Both the position numbers and the translations under genes were made by a program. This document shows, piece by piece, positions 10,610 through 18,770 of a stretch of 64,000 nt of DNA; positions within the stretch are counted from its first letter, which is position 1; each line of letters opens with the position of its first letter. Below the pieces are notes generated by a model, which saw nothing but the letters and a program-made list of their open reading frames with translations, had not been told where the DNA came from and made no database searches. The stretch lies in assembly GCF_026262575.1 (NCBI RefSeq), contig NZ_JAPKFL010000012.1, positions 1 through 64,000 on the forward strand, in the 5' to 3' direction. Origin of the DNA: Streptomyces marinisediminis (GTDB lineage: Bacteria; Actinomycetota; Actinomycetes; Streptomycetales; Streptomycetaceae).

Positions 10610-11926
10610 GTGTCAGCCCACCGCGGACGACGGATCGGCGGAGCGTGCGCCGCCGCGGCGTTGGCCGTCGCGCTGACGGGCCCGCTGCGGCCGCCGGTGT
10701 TCCCCGCCGCCGCCGCGCCGGTCCCGGGCCCTGAGCCGGCCCCGCGGGCGACACCGGAAGCGGCGGGCCCGTCGACACCGCCGACCGCTCCCCCGCCGAC
10801 TCCTCCGTCCGCACCGTCCGCACCGTCCGCACCCTCCGCGCCCTCCGACACCGCGCCGTCGGACACCGCGCCCGGCTCCCCCACCCCGCCCGGCGGCCGC
10901 GCTCACCGGCAGCCCGCCGCCGAGCAGCCGGTGAGCGCGCTGCTGACCGAGTTGCGCACCGCCTACCGCGACGTCGCCGCCGCCACAGAGCGGTTCAACG
11001 CCGCCGACGAGGCGCTGCGGGTTCAGCGGGCGGACGTCGACCGGCTGCGGCGCGAGCGGGACGCCGCGCGCGCCGAGCTGTCCGAGCAGCGCGCGGCGGC
11101 GGGGCGGCTGGCCCGCGAGCAGTACCGCGGCGGTGGGGCGGGGCTGCCGTCGTACCTGCGACTGCTGCTCAGCCGGGACCCGCAGGAGGTCTTCAGCCGC
11201 GGCCACCTGCTGAGCCTGGCCGCCCAGGAACAGGCGCGGACGGTGCGGCGGGTGGCGGACGGGAGCCGGCACCTGGACCGCACGGCCGAGCGCGCCGAGG
11301 AGGCGCTGCGCCGGCGCGAGGAGCTGACGCGGACCCGGGAGCGGAGCCGGCAGGGCGTGCGGGAGCGGCTCGACGCCGTGGCGAAGCTGCTGGCCTCGCT
11401 CAGCGACGCCCAGTTGGCCGCCGTCCGGGAGCTGGAGCGCCGGCAGGCGCGGGAGGCCCAGCGGACCCTGCTGTCCGAGGTGCGGCTGACCGGCGGGGAG
11501 GCGGGCGCGCGGACGCCGTCGGAGGCGGGCGCGGAGGCGGTGCGGTTCGCCGTGGCGCAACTGGGCAAGCCGTACCGCTGGGGCGCGGAGGGCCCGGCGT
11601 CCTTCGACTGCTCCGGCCTCACCTGGCGGGCCTGGGCGGCCGCGGGCGCGGAGGTCCCGCGCACCAGCCAGGAGCAGTGGCGCCGGCTGCCGCGCGTCGA
11701 ACTGGCCGAGTTGCGCCCTGGCGACCTGGTGGTCTACTTCGACGACGCGACGCACGTGGCGCTGTACGTCGGCGGCGGCCGGGTGGTGCACGCGCCCCGG
11801 CCCGGGGCCCGGGTGGCCGTGTCGCCGCTGGCCGGGCCCGGGGACGTGCGCGGCGCGGTGCGGCCGGACGCGGGGAAGCGGGCGCTGCCCCGTCACCCGC
11901 CACCGGCGCTGCCGCCCGCGAGCTGA
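10610..11926 (+). CDS. Secreted NlpC/P60 cell-wall endopeptidase
   Basis: A 438-residue exported peptidoglycan hydrolase. GTG at 10610 is chosen because GGGAGGTGAT lies just upstream and it opens a signal peptide (RRIGGACAAAALAVALTG). A Pro/Ser/Ala-rich linker (about 40-105) with AP-S repeats follows, then a long charged coiled coil (about 110-300) of the type that often keeps these enzymes inactive. The C-terminal NlpC/P60 domain starts near 305 with AVAQLGKPYRWGAEGPASFDCSG, split here as the Tyr-containing entry and catalytic Cys motif FDCSGL; the catalytic His lies in THVALYVGG. The family cleaves D-Glu-mDAP bonds in the stem peptide. It stands alone between the TetR pair and the STAND gene. 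Confidence 0.92.
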   Translation: MSAHRGRRIGGACAAAALAVALTGPLRPPVFPAAAAPVPGPEPAPRATPEAAGPSTPPTAPPPTPPSAPSAPSAPSAPSDTAPSDTAPGSPTPPGGRAHRQPAAEQPVSALLTELRTAYRDVAAATERFNAADEALRVQRADVDRLRRERDAARAELSEQRAAAGRLAREQYRGGGAGLPSYLRLLLSRDPQEVFSRGHLLSLAAQEQARTVRRVADGSRHLDRTAERAEEALRRREELTRTRERSRQGVRERLDAVAKLLASLSDAQLAAVRELERRQAREAQRTLLSEVRLTGGEAGARTPSEAGAEAVRFAVAQLGKPYRWGAEGPASFDCSGLTWRAWAAAGAEVPRTSQEQWRRLPRVELAELRPGDLVVYFDDATHVALYVGGGRVVHAPRPGARVAVSPLAGPGDVRGAVRPDAGKRALPRHPPPALPPAS

Positions 11927-12062
11927 GCGCACGGTCCCACCCCGCACCGGCCCGGCCGGAGGGCACACGCCGCTTTCCGGCCAATGTCGTGCGGTTTCCG
12001 GTTGGCACGCGGTCCGGACGGATAGCGAAGAACCCGGTGTCCGGAAGCAGAGGTGGTGCGGC

Positions 12063-15000
12063 ATGCCGCGTGGGGAGCGTCCGCTGGACGAGGGCAGCAG
12101 TCCGCTGCTGGAGTTCGCCGCCGAGCTGCGACGGCTGCGGCGCGGCGCGGGCACGCCGTCCTACCGGGAACTGGCCCGGCGCGCGCACTACTCCATCGCC
12201 ACGCTCTCCGAGGCGGCCGGCGGCAGGAAGCTGCCGACGCTGGCGGTGACGCTGGCCTACGTGCGCGCGTGCGGGGGCGACGCGCAGTCCTGGGAGCGGC
12301 GCTGGTACGAGGTCACGCGGGCGACGCTCCCGCCGGTGCCGGAGCCGGCGCGGGGCCCCACGGGCGCGTGCGCGGCCGGCGCCCCGCCCTACGCCGGGCT
12401 CGCGGCCTTCGACAGCGCGGACGCGGACCGCTTCTTCGGACGGGAGCGGCTGGTCGACGAGCTGGCCGAGCGGCTGGGTCGGCAGCGCCTCGTCGCCCTG
12501 GTGGGCGCCTCGGGCGAGGGCAAGTCGTCGCTGCTGCGCGCCGGTCTGGTGCCCCGGCTGCGCGCCGCCGAGGGCGGGACGCTGGTACGGGTCCTCACCC
12601 CGGGGGCGCACCCGCTCGCGGAGTGCCTGCGCCACCTGACCGCCCTGGGGGACGAGGACGCGTCCGCGGCGTCCGGCGGCGGGCCGGGCGGGACGGAGGA
12701 ACCCGGCAGAAGCGAGCGCGGGCCGGGCGACCCCGTGGTGAGCCGGACCGGGGCAGGCCGACCCGCCACGGTCCAACCCGAGGCCGGCGAACCCGGGGCG
12801 GCCCGCTCCGGGGCGGGCGGAGCCCGGGCGCGCGTGCCCGGGCCGCGCGTGCCGGAGTCGGGGCGGCCCGGCGCGGGCGCGCCGCGCGCGGGCGGGGGCG
12901 CGGGGCCGCCCGAGCCACCCGCGCCACCCGCGCCCCCCGGGACGGACTGGGCCGAGCGGGTCGACCGGGCGCTGCGGGCGCACCCGGGGGCGGGCGAACT
13001 GGTGCTGATCATCGACCAGTTCGAGGAGGTCTTCACCGTCTGCCGCGGCGAGCGGGAGCGCGAGGCGTTCCTGGCCGAGCTGGCCGCCGTCGCCCGGGGC
13101 GCGGCGGGCCGGTGCCGCGTCGTGCTGGGGGTGCGCGCCGACTTCTACGCGCACGGCACCGCGCACCCGCTGCTGGTGGACGTGCTCCGGGAGGCCCAGG
13201 TCGTGCTCGGCCCCATGTCCGCGGAGGAGCTGCGCCAGGCGATCGTCGAACCCGCGCGGCGCTCCGGCCTGAACGTGGAGGGCGCCCTGCAGGCGACGCT
13301 GGTCGCCGGCGCGCACGGCCGGGCCGGGGTCCTCCCCCTGCTCTCGCACGCCCTGCTGGAGACCTGGCGCGGACGGCGCGGCACGACGCTGACCCTGACC
13401 GCGTTCCAGCGGGCCGGGGGCCTGGACGGTGGCCTCGCGCAGACGGCCGAGGGCCTCTACACCGCGCTGCGGGAGCGTCAGCGGGACATCATCCGGCAGG
13501 TTTTCGTCCGCCTGGTCGCCCTCGGCGACGGCCCGGAGGACACCCGGCGCCCCCTCCCCCGCACGGAGCTGGACGACGACGAGGACACCGCGCAGGTGCT
13601 GGAGTCGGCGGCCCGGCTGCGGCTGATCAGCCTCGACCACGAGCGGGTGCAGCTCACCCACGAGGCGCTGATCCGGGCGTGGCCACGGCTGCGCGGCTGG
13701 CTGGAGGAGGACCGCGACCGGCTGCGCGTGCACCGGCGGCTGACCGAGGCCGCGCACGCCTGGGAGGACGTGGACCGCGACCCGGGCGCGCTGTACCGCG
13801 GGGAGCGCCTGGCCCTGGCGCGCGAGCTGCTGACCGGTCCGCGTCCCGGCCTGACCGCCGGTGAGCGCGCGTTCCTGGACGCCAGCTCGGCCGCCGAGGC
13901 CGCCGCGCGCCGGTCGGCCCGCCGCCGCACGCTGACCTGGCGGTACGTGGTCGCCCTCCTCGCGGTGCTGCTGGCGGTCGCCGTGGTCGCCACCGAGCGG
14001 GCCGCGCGGGCGCAGTACGAACTCGCCCGGCAGCGGGACCGGGCCGCCGCGCAGAGCCTGGCCGACACGGCCGCCGACCTCGGGCACGACCAGCCGGGCC
14101 TGGCCGTGCAGCTCGGGCTGACCGCCTACCGCCTCGACGCCTCGCCGCGGACGCGCGACAGCCTGCTCAGCACCCTGGCGACGCCGTGGGTGGCCCACCC
14201 CGGCGAGGTGCTGTGGCTGGCGTACGCCCCCGGCGGGGACCTGCTGGCCACCGCGGGCAGCGACCACACCGCCCGGCTGTGGCGGACGGAGGACGAGAGC
14301 CTCCCGGTGGCCTCCGCGACGGTGCCCGGGCACCGCAAGACCGTCCGCTCCGTCGCCTTCAGCCCGGACGGCGCCACACTCGCCACCGCCAGCGACGACC
14401 ACACCACCCGCCTGTGGAACATCACCAACCCCCACCACCCCACACCCACCGCCACCCTCACCGGCCACCGCGACGCCGTCCGCTCCGTCGCCTTCAGCCC
14501 CGACGGCACCACACTCGCCACCGCCAGCGACGACCACACCACCCGCCTGTGGAACATCACCAACCCCCACCACCCCACACCCACCGCCACCCTCACCGGA
14601 CACACCACCTCCGTGTTCTCCGTCGCGTTCAGCCCGGACGGCGCCACCCTGGCCACCGCCGGGGGCTCCGACGCCCCCGTGGCGCTGTGGGACGTGCGCG
14701 ATCCCGGCGCGCCCGACCGGCTGGCCACCCTGCCGGGGCACCGGGACGTCGTCGGGGCCGTCGCCTTCAGCGCGGACGGGAACCGGCTCGCCACGGCCAG
14801 CGACGACCGCACCGTGGGACTGTGGGACGTCAGCGACCCCGGCCGTCCCACGCCCACCGCCACCCTGTCCGGGCACACGAGCGCCGCGAGCTCCGTGGCC
14901 TTCAGCCCCGACGGCGGCACACTGGCCTCCAGCGGCTTCGACCGCGTCGTCCGCCTCCAGGAGCTGGACTTCGCGCGCGCCATCGCCCGGGCCTGCGCGC

Positions 15001-15143
15001 ACGCCCACCCGACCATCTCGCGGGAGCAGTGGGAAGCCCACGTGTCCTACCTCGACTACGCCCCGCCCTGCGACCCGGCCGGAGGCCGGACCCGCACCCC
15101 GCGCGGGCGGCGAGCCGACGGGGGGAGCCCGCCGGCTCGGTGA
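12063..15143 (+). CDS. HTH - nSTAND1 ATPase - transmembrane - WD40 repeat protein
   Basis: A 1026-residue multidomain protein; ATG follows GAGGTGG. Domains in order: an XRE-like helix-turn-helix (about 15-75, YRELARRAHYSIATLSE), a novel STAND NTPase 1 module with Walker A GASGEGKSS near 148-156 and Walker B LVLIIDQFEE near 313-322, a single membrane helix (about 626-645, VVALLAVLLAVAVVAT), then WD40 repeats (about 716-985). STAND ATPases are switch proteins that oligomerise on sensing a ligand; in bacteria several act in defence or cell-fate control. The membrane helix would separate the ATPase from the WD40 domain, so the propeller may face outside. Between Walker A and B there is an unusual ~95-residue Gly/Pro/Arg-rich insert. 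The WD40 region contains almost identical repeats at DNA level. No effector domain or partner gene is visible. Confidence 0.88.
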   Translation: MPRGERPLDEGSSPLLEFAAELRRLRRGAGTPSYRELARRAHYSIATLSEAAGGRKLPTLAVTLAYVRACGGDAQSWERRWYEVTRATLPPVPEPARGPTGACAAGAPPYAGLAAFDSADADRFFGRERLVDELAERLGRQRLVALVGASGEGKSSLLRAGLVPRLRAAEGGTLVRVLTPGAHPLAECLRHLTALGDEDASAASGGGPGGTEEPGRSERGPGDPVVSRTGAGRPATVQPEAGEPGAARSGAGGARARVPGPRVPESGRPGAGAPRAGGGAGPPEPPAPPAPPGTDWAERVDRALRAHPGAGELVLIIDQFEEVFTVCRGEREREAFLAELAAVARGAAGRCRVVLGVRADFYAHGTAHPLLVDVLREAQVVLGPMSAEELRQAIVEPARRSGLNVEGALQATLVAGAHGRAGVLPLLSHALLETWRGRRGTTLTLTAFQRAGGLDGGLAQTAEGLYTALRERQRDIIRQVFVRLVALGDGPEDTRRPLPRTELDDDEDTAQVLESAARLRLISLDHERVQLTHEALIRAWPRLRGWLEEDRDRLRVHRRLTEAAHAWEDVDRDPGALYRGERLALARELLTGPRPGLTAGERAFLDASSAAEAAARRSARRRTLTWRYVVALLAVLLAVAVVATERAARAQYELARQRDRAAAQSLADTAADLGHDQPGLAVQLGLTAYRLDASPRTRDSLLSTLATPWVAHPGEVLWLAYAPGGDLLATAGSDHTARLWRTEDESLPVASATVPGHRKTVRSVAFSPDGATLATASDDHTTRLWNITNPHHPTPTATLTGHRDAVRSVAFSPDGTTLATASDDHTTRLWNITNPHHPTPTATLTGHTTSVFSVAFSPDGATLATAGGSDAPVALWDVRDPGAPDRLATLPGHRDVVGAVAFSADGNRLATASDDRTVGLWDVSDPGRPTPTATLSGHTSAASSVAFSPDGGTLASSGFDRVVRLQELDFARAIARACAHAHPTISREQWEAHVSYLDYAPPCDPAGGRTRTPRGRRADGGSPPAR
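14343..14612 (+). repeat. Near-identical 135-bp WD40-coding tandem repeat
   Basis: Two 45-codon units (14343-14477 and 14478-14612) differ at only two positions over roughly the first 122 bases, synonymous sites included. The flanking repeats differ far more. This points to recent duplication or gene conversion inside the propeller. Confidence 0.9.
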
Positions 15144-15204
15144 CCGGCGGACTCCCCCCTCCCGCGCGCTAGGCTCCCGCGGGCGCGTGGCGCCCTGGGG
15201 CGGG

Positions 15205-15588
15205 TCAGCACTCCTTCAGGCCCGGGGCCGGGTCCACCGGGGTGTGCACGTCGACCGCCGGGACGTTGCCCCAGCCGCCGGTGTCCGTGGCCGTCCAGTA
15301 CCAGACGTTGTTGCCGCCCGGGTGGTGGTCGCCGCGGCCCCAGCAGGCGAACCAACTGTGCGTGCTGCGCAGCTCGCCGCGGACGGCGGAGCTGTAGGAC
15401 CGGTGGGCGTAGGCCTTGGCCCCGTACTTGTTGCCGCACCACAGCTTGCCGTCGCTCTTCACACCGCAGAACGCGGCCGCCTCCGCGGACTTCGCCGGCG
15501 CCGGCGCCGCGCCGGCCGCGGGGCTGCCGCCCAGGACGGCGGTCAGCGCCGCCGCGGCCAGGACTGCGGTCTTCTTCCAGGTGGTCAT
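15205..15588 (-). CDS. Small secreted SH3-like protein
   Basis: A 127-residue protein. The ATG at 15588 follows GAGAGGGAGT, and the frame open further upstream lacks such a site. A signal peptide (KKTAVLAAAALTAVLGG, cleaved near 28) leads to a mature domain with five cysteines (FCGVK, WCGNK, FACWG and a C-terminal KEC) and the pattern RSYSSAVRGELRSTHSWFACW. This looks like the SH3-like secreted proteins frequent in Streptomyces, in which short beta strands frame paired cysteines. The function is unknown. It is flanked by the STAND gene (convergent) and the flavoprotein gene. Confidence 0.8.
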   Translation of the reverse strand: MTTWKKTAVLAAAALTAVLGGSPAAGAAPAPAKSAEAAAFCGVKSDGKLWCGNKYGAKAYAHRSYSSAVRGELRSTHSWFACWGRGDHHPGGNNVWYWTATDTGGWGNVPAVDVHTPVDPAPGLKEC

Positions 15589-15762
15589 GGACTCCCTCTC
15601 GTCGGTTATCCGGAGCACCCCAGACCTACCGCGGGAGCCCGCGTTCACGTTCGACCGCGCGGCCCGAACAATCGGACGCCGAACAACGGCGGCCGCCCGG
15701 GGCGGACCGGGGCCGGCGTACGCGCCCCGCGCGGGACGGCCCCGGGCGCGGGGACGCGTCCG

Positions 15763-16998
15763 CTACGCGCCGGCGACGGAGGCCAGGTAGGCCCGGGCCT
15801 TCTCCGGGTCGAAGAACCAGTGCTGGAAGTCGGTCGGGTCGTTGAAGCCGTTGGCGAAGCGGTCGGCCACCGGCTGGAGTTGGCCGCCCGCGCCGATGAG
15901 GTCGAGCACGTGCTCCGGCGGCGGCGCCAGCATCGCGTTCGTCCACCGGGTGACGTGCTGGGCGGTCTGCCAGTAGCGGTCGAAGGTGGCCTGCATCCAC
16001 TCCTCGTCGAACGGCTGGTCACCGCGCTCGACGATGGAGGCGAGGTAGGACGCCGCGCACTTGGCCGCCGAGTTGGAGCCCTGTCCGGTGATGGGGTCGT
16101 TGGCGACGACGACGTCGGCCACGCCGAGCACCGCGCCGCCGCCCGGGAGGCGGCCGACCGGCTTGCGCACGGTGGGCGCGTAGCGCCCGGCGAGCGTCCC
16201 GCCCGCGTCCGTCAGCTCGACGTTCGTCGCCCGCGCGTACTCCCACGGGGTGAACTTCTCCATCAGCTCCAGCGTGGTGTCCAGGTGCACCTGCGGGTCC
16301 CGGATGCCCCGGAAGACGTCCAGCGGGCCGTCCGGTACGCCCTCCCAGAAGAGGATGTCGCAGCGTCCGGAGGTGGTCAGGGACGGCATGACGAAGAGCT
16401 CGCCCACGCCGGGGACGAGGTTGCAGCGCACCGCGGTGGTCTCGGGGTGCTCCGGGCGCGGGCCGAGTCCGTGCACGTAGGCGACGGCCAGCGCGCGCTG
16501 CGGGGTGGTGTAGGGGGAGCGTTCGGCGTCCCGGGCGAACATCGACACCAGCTCGCCCTTGCCCGCGGCGACGAGCACGAGGTCGTAGGCCCGGGCGAAG
16601 TAGTCCAGGTCGGAGACGGCGGCGCCGTGGATGACGAGCTGTCCGCCGCGCTGGGCGAACGTCTCCAGCCACCCGGCCATCTTCAGCCGCTGGTCCACGG
16701 ACTGGGCGTAGCCGTCCAGGCGGCCCAGCCAGTCCACGGCCCGGCCGCCGTCGGGGGCGGCGACGGACACCCCCAGTCCCTCGATGCGCGGGGCCTGGCT
16801 CTCCCAGAAGTTGACCTGGATGTCGCGCTCGTGCTGGAGCGCCCGGTCGAACATGCACTGGGTGGACATCACCCGGCCGGCGCGGATCTCGTCGGCCGTC
16901 CGGTTGGACATCACGGTGACGTCGTAGCCCTGCGCCTGGAGGCCGAGGGCGAGCTGGAGCCCGGACTGTCCGGCTCCGACGATGAGTATTCTGCGCAT
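15763..16998 (-). CDS. Styrene/indole monooxygenase-like FAD-dependent oxygenase
   Basis: A 411-residue flavoprotein. ATG at 16998 follows GAGGAGAAGG. It opens with the Rossmann FAD motif ILIVGAGQSGLQLALGL and has blocks typical of StyA-type group E monooxygenases, such as ITGQGSNSAAKCA and the C-terminal DPTDFQHWFFDPEKARAYL. Group E enzymes use FADH2 supplied by a separate reductase to epoxidise styrene or indole-like substrates; no reductase gene is visible nearby. It lies 71 nt after cvnD on the same strand and is probably the last gene of the conservon operon. Conservons often carry an oxidative enzyme, usually a P450, so this flavoprotein may take that place. The natural substrate is unknown. 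Confidence 0.85.
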   Translation of the reverse strand: MRRILIVGAGQSGLQLALGLQAQGYDVTVMSNRTADEIRAGRVMSTQCMFDRALQHERDIQVNFWESQAPRIEGLGVSVAAPDGGRAVDWLGRLDGYAQSVDQRLKMAGWLETFAQRGGQLVIHGAAVSDLDYFARAYDLVLVAAGKGELVSMFARDAERSPYTTPQRALAVAYVHGLGPRPEHPETTAVRCNLVPGVGELFVMPSLTTSGRCDILFWEGVPDGPLDVFRGIRDPQVHLDTTLELMEKFTPWEYARATNVELTDAGGTLAGRYAPTVRKPVGRLPGGGAVLGVADVVVANDPITGQGSNSAAKCAASYLASIVERGDQPFDEEWMQATFDRYWQTAQHVTRWTNAMLAPPPEHVLDLIGAGGQLQPVADRFANGFNDPTDFQHWFFDPEKARAYLASVAGA

Positions 16999-17069
16999 GT
17001 CGTCCTTCTCCTCGAAACGCGTACGCCGGTGCGGGTGACGTGGCGGGGTGGGCGGTGCGGCGCGCGGGG

Positions 17070-17897
17070 TCAGGCGGGGGTGAGGTCCACCGCGTGGCCG
17101 ACCAGCGCCAGCAGGGTGCTGACGACGCTGGGGCGTTCGCGCGCGTCCATGATCACCACGGGGACGTGGTCCGGGACGGAGAGGGCGTCGCGCACGTCCA
17201 CGGCCTCGAAGCGCTCGGTGCCCTCGAAGTGGTTGACGGCCACCACGTAGGGGATGCCGCAGCTCTCGAAGTAGTCCAGCGCGGGGAAGCAGTCCTCCAG
17301 CCGGCGGGTGTCGGCCATGACGACGGCGCCGATCGCGCCGCGCACCAGGTCGTCCCACATGAACCAGAAGCGCTGCTGACCCGGCGTGCCGAACAGGTAC
17401 AGCACCAGGTCGGCGTCGAGGGTGATGCGGCCGAAGTCCATGGCGACGGTGGTCGTGGTCTTCTCCGGCGTGGCGGCGAGGTCGTCGGTGTCCTCGCTGG
17501 CCTCGGTCATCACCGCCTCGGTGGTGAGGGGTTCGATCTCCGAGACGGAGCCGACGAGCGTCGTCTTGCCCACGCCGAAGCCGCCGGCGACGACGATCTT
17601 CGTGGCGATCGGGGCGCGGGTGGTGTCGCGCTGCCAGTCCCGCACCACCTCGTCGGTGACCGGGGGCGGCGGCGCGGCCGGGCGCGGCGCGGCGCCCGGG
17701 GCGGTCACCGGCTCCGCGGCCGCTCGCGCGGGCGGCACGGTCGGGGCCGGCGCGCCGGTGGCGGTCGCGGCCCGCGCGGCGCCGCCGTCGCCCGTGGCGG
17801 TGCCCTCGGCGGTGGTGCCCTCGGCGGTGGTGCCGCGCTCGGCCGCGGTGGTGGCGTCGTCCGTGGTGGTGGCGGTGTCAGAGCCTGCGAAGTCCAC
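17070..17897 (-). CDS. cvnD: Conservon GTPase, CvnD type
   Basis: A 275-residue Ras-like/MglA-related GTP-binding protein. GTG at 17897 is preceded by AAAGGG. The first ~85 residues are a Thr/Ala/Pro-rich tail with GTTAEGTTAEGT repeats, unusual for the family. The G domain follows: P-loop GGFGVGKTTLVG near 104-115, the PEKTTTTVAMDFG switch segment, GTPGQQRFWF (G3) and NHFEG (G4-like). In conservons the small GTPase works with a membrane sensor kinase (CvnA), a roadblock protein (CvnB) and a DUF742 protein (CvnC), an arrangement compared to eukaryotic G-protein receptors. Its start overlaps the end of cvnC by 20 bp. Confidence 0.93.
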   Translation of the reverse strand: MDFAGSDTATTTDDATTAAERGTTAEGTTAEGTATGDGGAARAATATGAPAPTVPPARAAAEPVTAPGAAPRPAAPPPPVTDEVVRDWQRDTTRAPIATKIVVAGGFGVGKTTLVGSVSEIEPLTTEAVMTEASEDTDDLAATPEKTTTTVAMDFGRITLDADLVLYLFGTPGQQRFWFMWDDLVRGAIGAVVMADTRRLEDCFPALDYFESCGIPYVVAVNHFEGTERFEAVDVRDALSVPDHVPVVIMDARERPSVVSTLLALVGHAVDLTPA

Positions 17898-18294
17898 CCA
17901 GAACCCTTTCCAGTAGTGCTCGGTCGGGGCGTCCCGTCGATTCCCGGCCGGTTCCGTAGACGCGGATGCGGCCCTGGTCGGCGAGGTCGCTGAGCAGCAC
18001 CCGCACGACGCCGAGCGGCATCCGCAGCAGGGCGGCGATCTCGGCCACGGTGCGCATGCGGCGGCACAGCTCGATGATCGCCTGCATCTCGGGCATGACG
18101 CGGTCGCGCAGCCCGGCCCGGCTCAGCGGCGGCAGTTCGCGCAGTTGCTCGGGGGCCTCGATGGCCGCGACGAACGTCTCGACGAGCAGGACGTGGCCGA
18201 AACGGGTGCGGCCGCCGGTCAGCGAGTACGGGCGCACCCGGGCGGGCCTGCGGTCGTCGGTCGGGCGCGCGGGCAGCGGGGCGTGCGGGGTCAC
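17878..18294 (-). CDS. cvnC: Conservon DUF742 protein, CvnC type
   Basis: A 138-residue protein with the DUF742 signature VRPYSLTGGRT followed by a winged-helix-like segment (VAEIAALLRMPLGVVRVLLSDL). GTG at 18294 overlaps the cvnB stop as GTGA, implying translational coupling. DUF742 proteins are part of the conservon complex and are thought to bind nucleic acid or the GTPase; the biochemical role is not settled. The 3' end overlaps cvnD. Confidence 0.92.
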   Translation of the reverse strand: MTPHAPLPARPTDDRRPARVRPYSLTGGRTRFGHVLLVETFVAAIEAPEQLRELPPLSRAGLRDRVMPEMQAIIELCRRMRTVAEIAALLRMPLGVVRVLLSDLADQGRIRVYGTGRESTGRPDRALLERVLGGLRRL

Positions 18295-18770
18295 TGGTCC
18301 AGCTCCATCGACTTGCGCAGCTCGTTGCGGAGTTCGGGGGTCAGGACGTGGCCGGCGCGGCCGACGAAGAGCGCCATGTGGTAGCCGATGACGTTCATGT
18401 CGCTGTCCGGGCTGGCGTGCACGCCCAGCAGCGAGCCGTCGCTGATGGACATCACGAACAGGCTGCCCGCGTCCATCGCGACCATGGTCTGCGTGACCGG
18501 GCCGGCGTCCATGAGCTTGGCCGCGCCCACGGTCAGCGAGCCCAGGCCCGAGACGATCGTGGCCAGGTCGGCGCTCGACCCCCGGGGCCCGGTGCCGGTC
18601 TCCTTCCGCTCGCCGGTCTGCGCCGGGTCGGATGACAGCAGCAGCAGACCGTCGGAGGAGACCACGGCCACCGAACGGATGCCGGGCACCTCCTCGACCA
18701 GGTTGGCGAGCAACCAGCGCAGGTTGTCCGCTTCGCTCCTGCGTGTGTGCGCGGTGGTGGACGCGTTCAC
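18291..18770 (-). CDS. cvnB: Conservon roadblock/LC7 protein, CvnB type
   Basis: A 159-residue roadblock/LC7-domain protein, a MglB-like partner of small GTPases. Visible features are NLRWLLANLVEEVPGIRSVAVVSSDG at the start (read here as two family blocks, LANLVEEVPG and VVSSDGLLL) and the central SGLGSLTVGAAKLMD. Start GTG at 18770 overlaps the cvnA stop as GTGA. A loop with ERKETGTGPRG near residues 53-64 is longer than I expect. It should regulate or dock the GTPase encoded two genes downstream. Confidence 0.93.
   Translation of the reverse strand: MNASTTAHTRRSEADNLRWLLANLVEEVPGIRSVAVVSSDGLLLLSSDPAQTGERKETGTGPRGSSADLATIVSGLGSLTVGAAKLMDAGPVTQTMVAMDAGSLFVMSISDGSLLGVHASPDSDMNVIGYHMALFVGRAGHVLTPELRNELRKSMELDQ

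Noticed and set aside
11619..15041. Very long open frame (over 1100 codons) on the minus strand
   Set aside because: It is antisense to the NlpC and nSTAND genes, with Gly/Arg/Val repeats caused by GC-rich third positions; no domain is visible.
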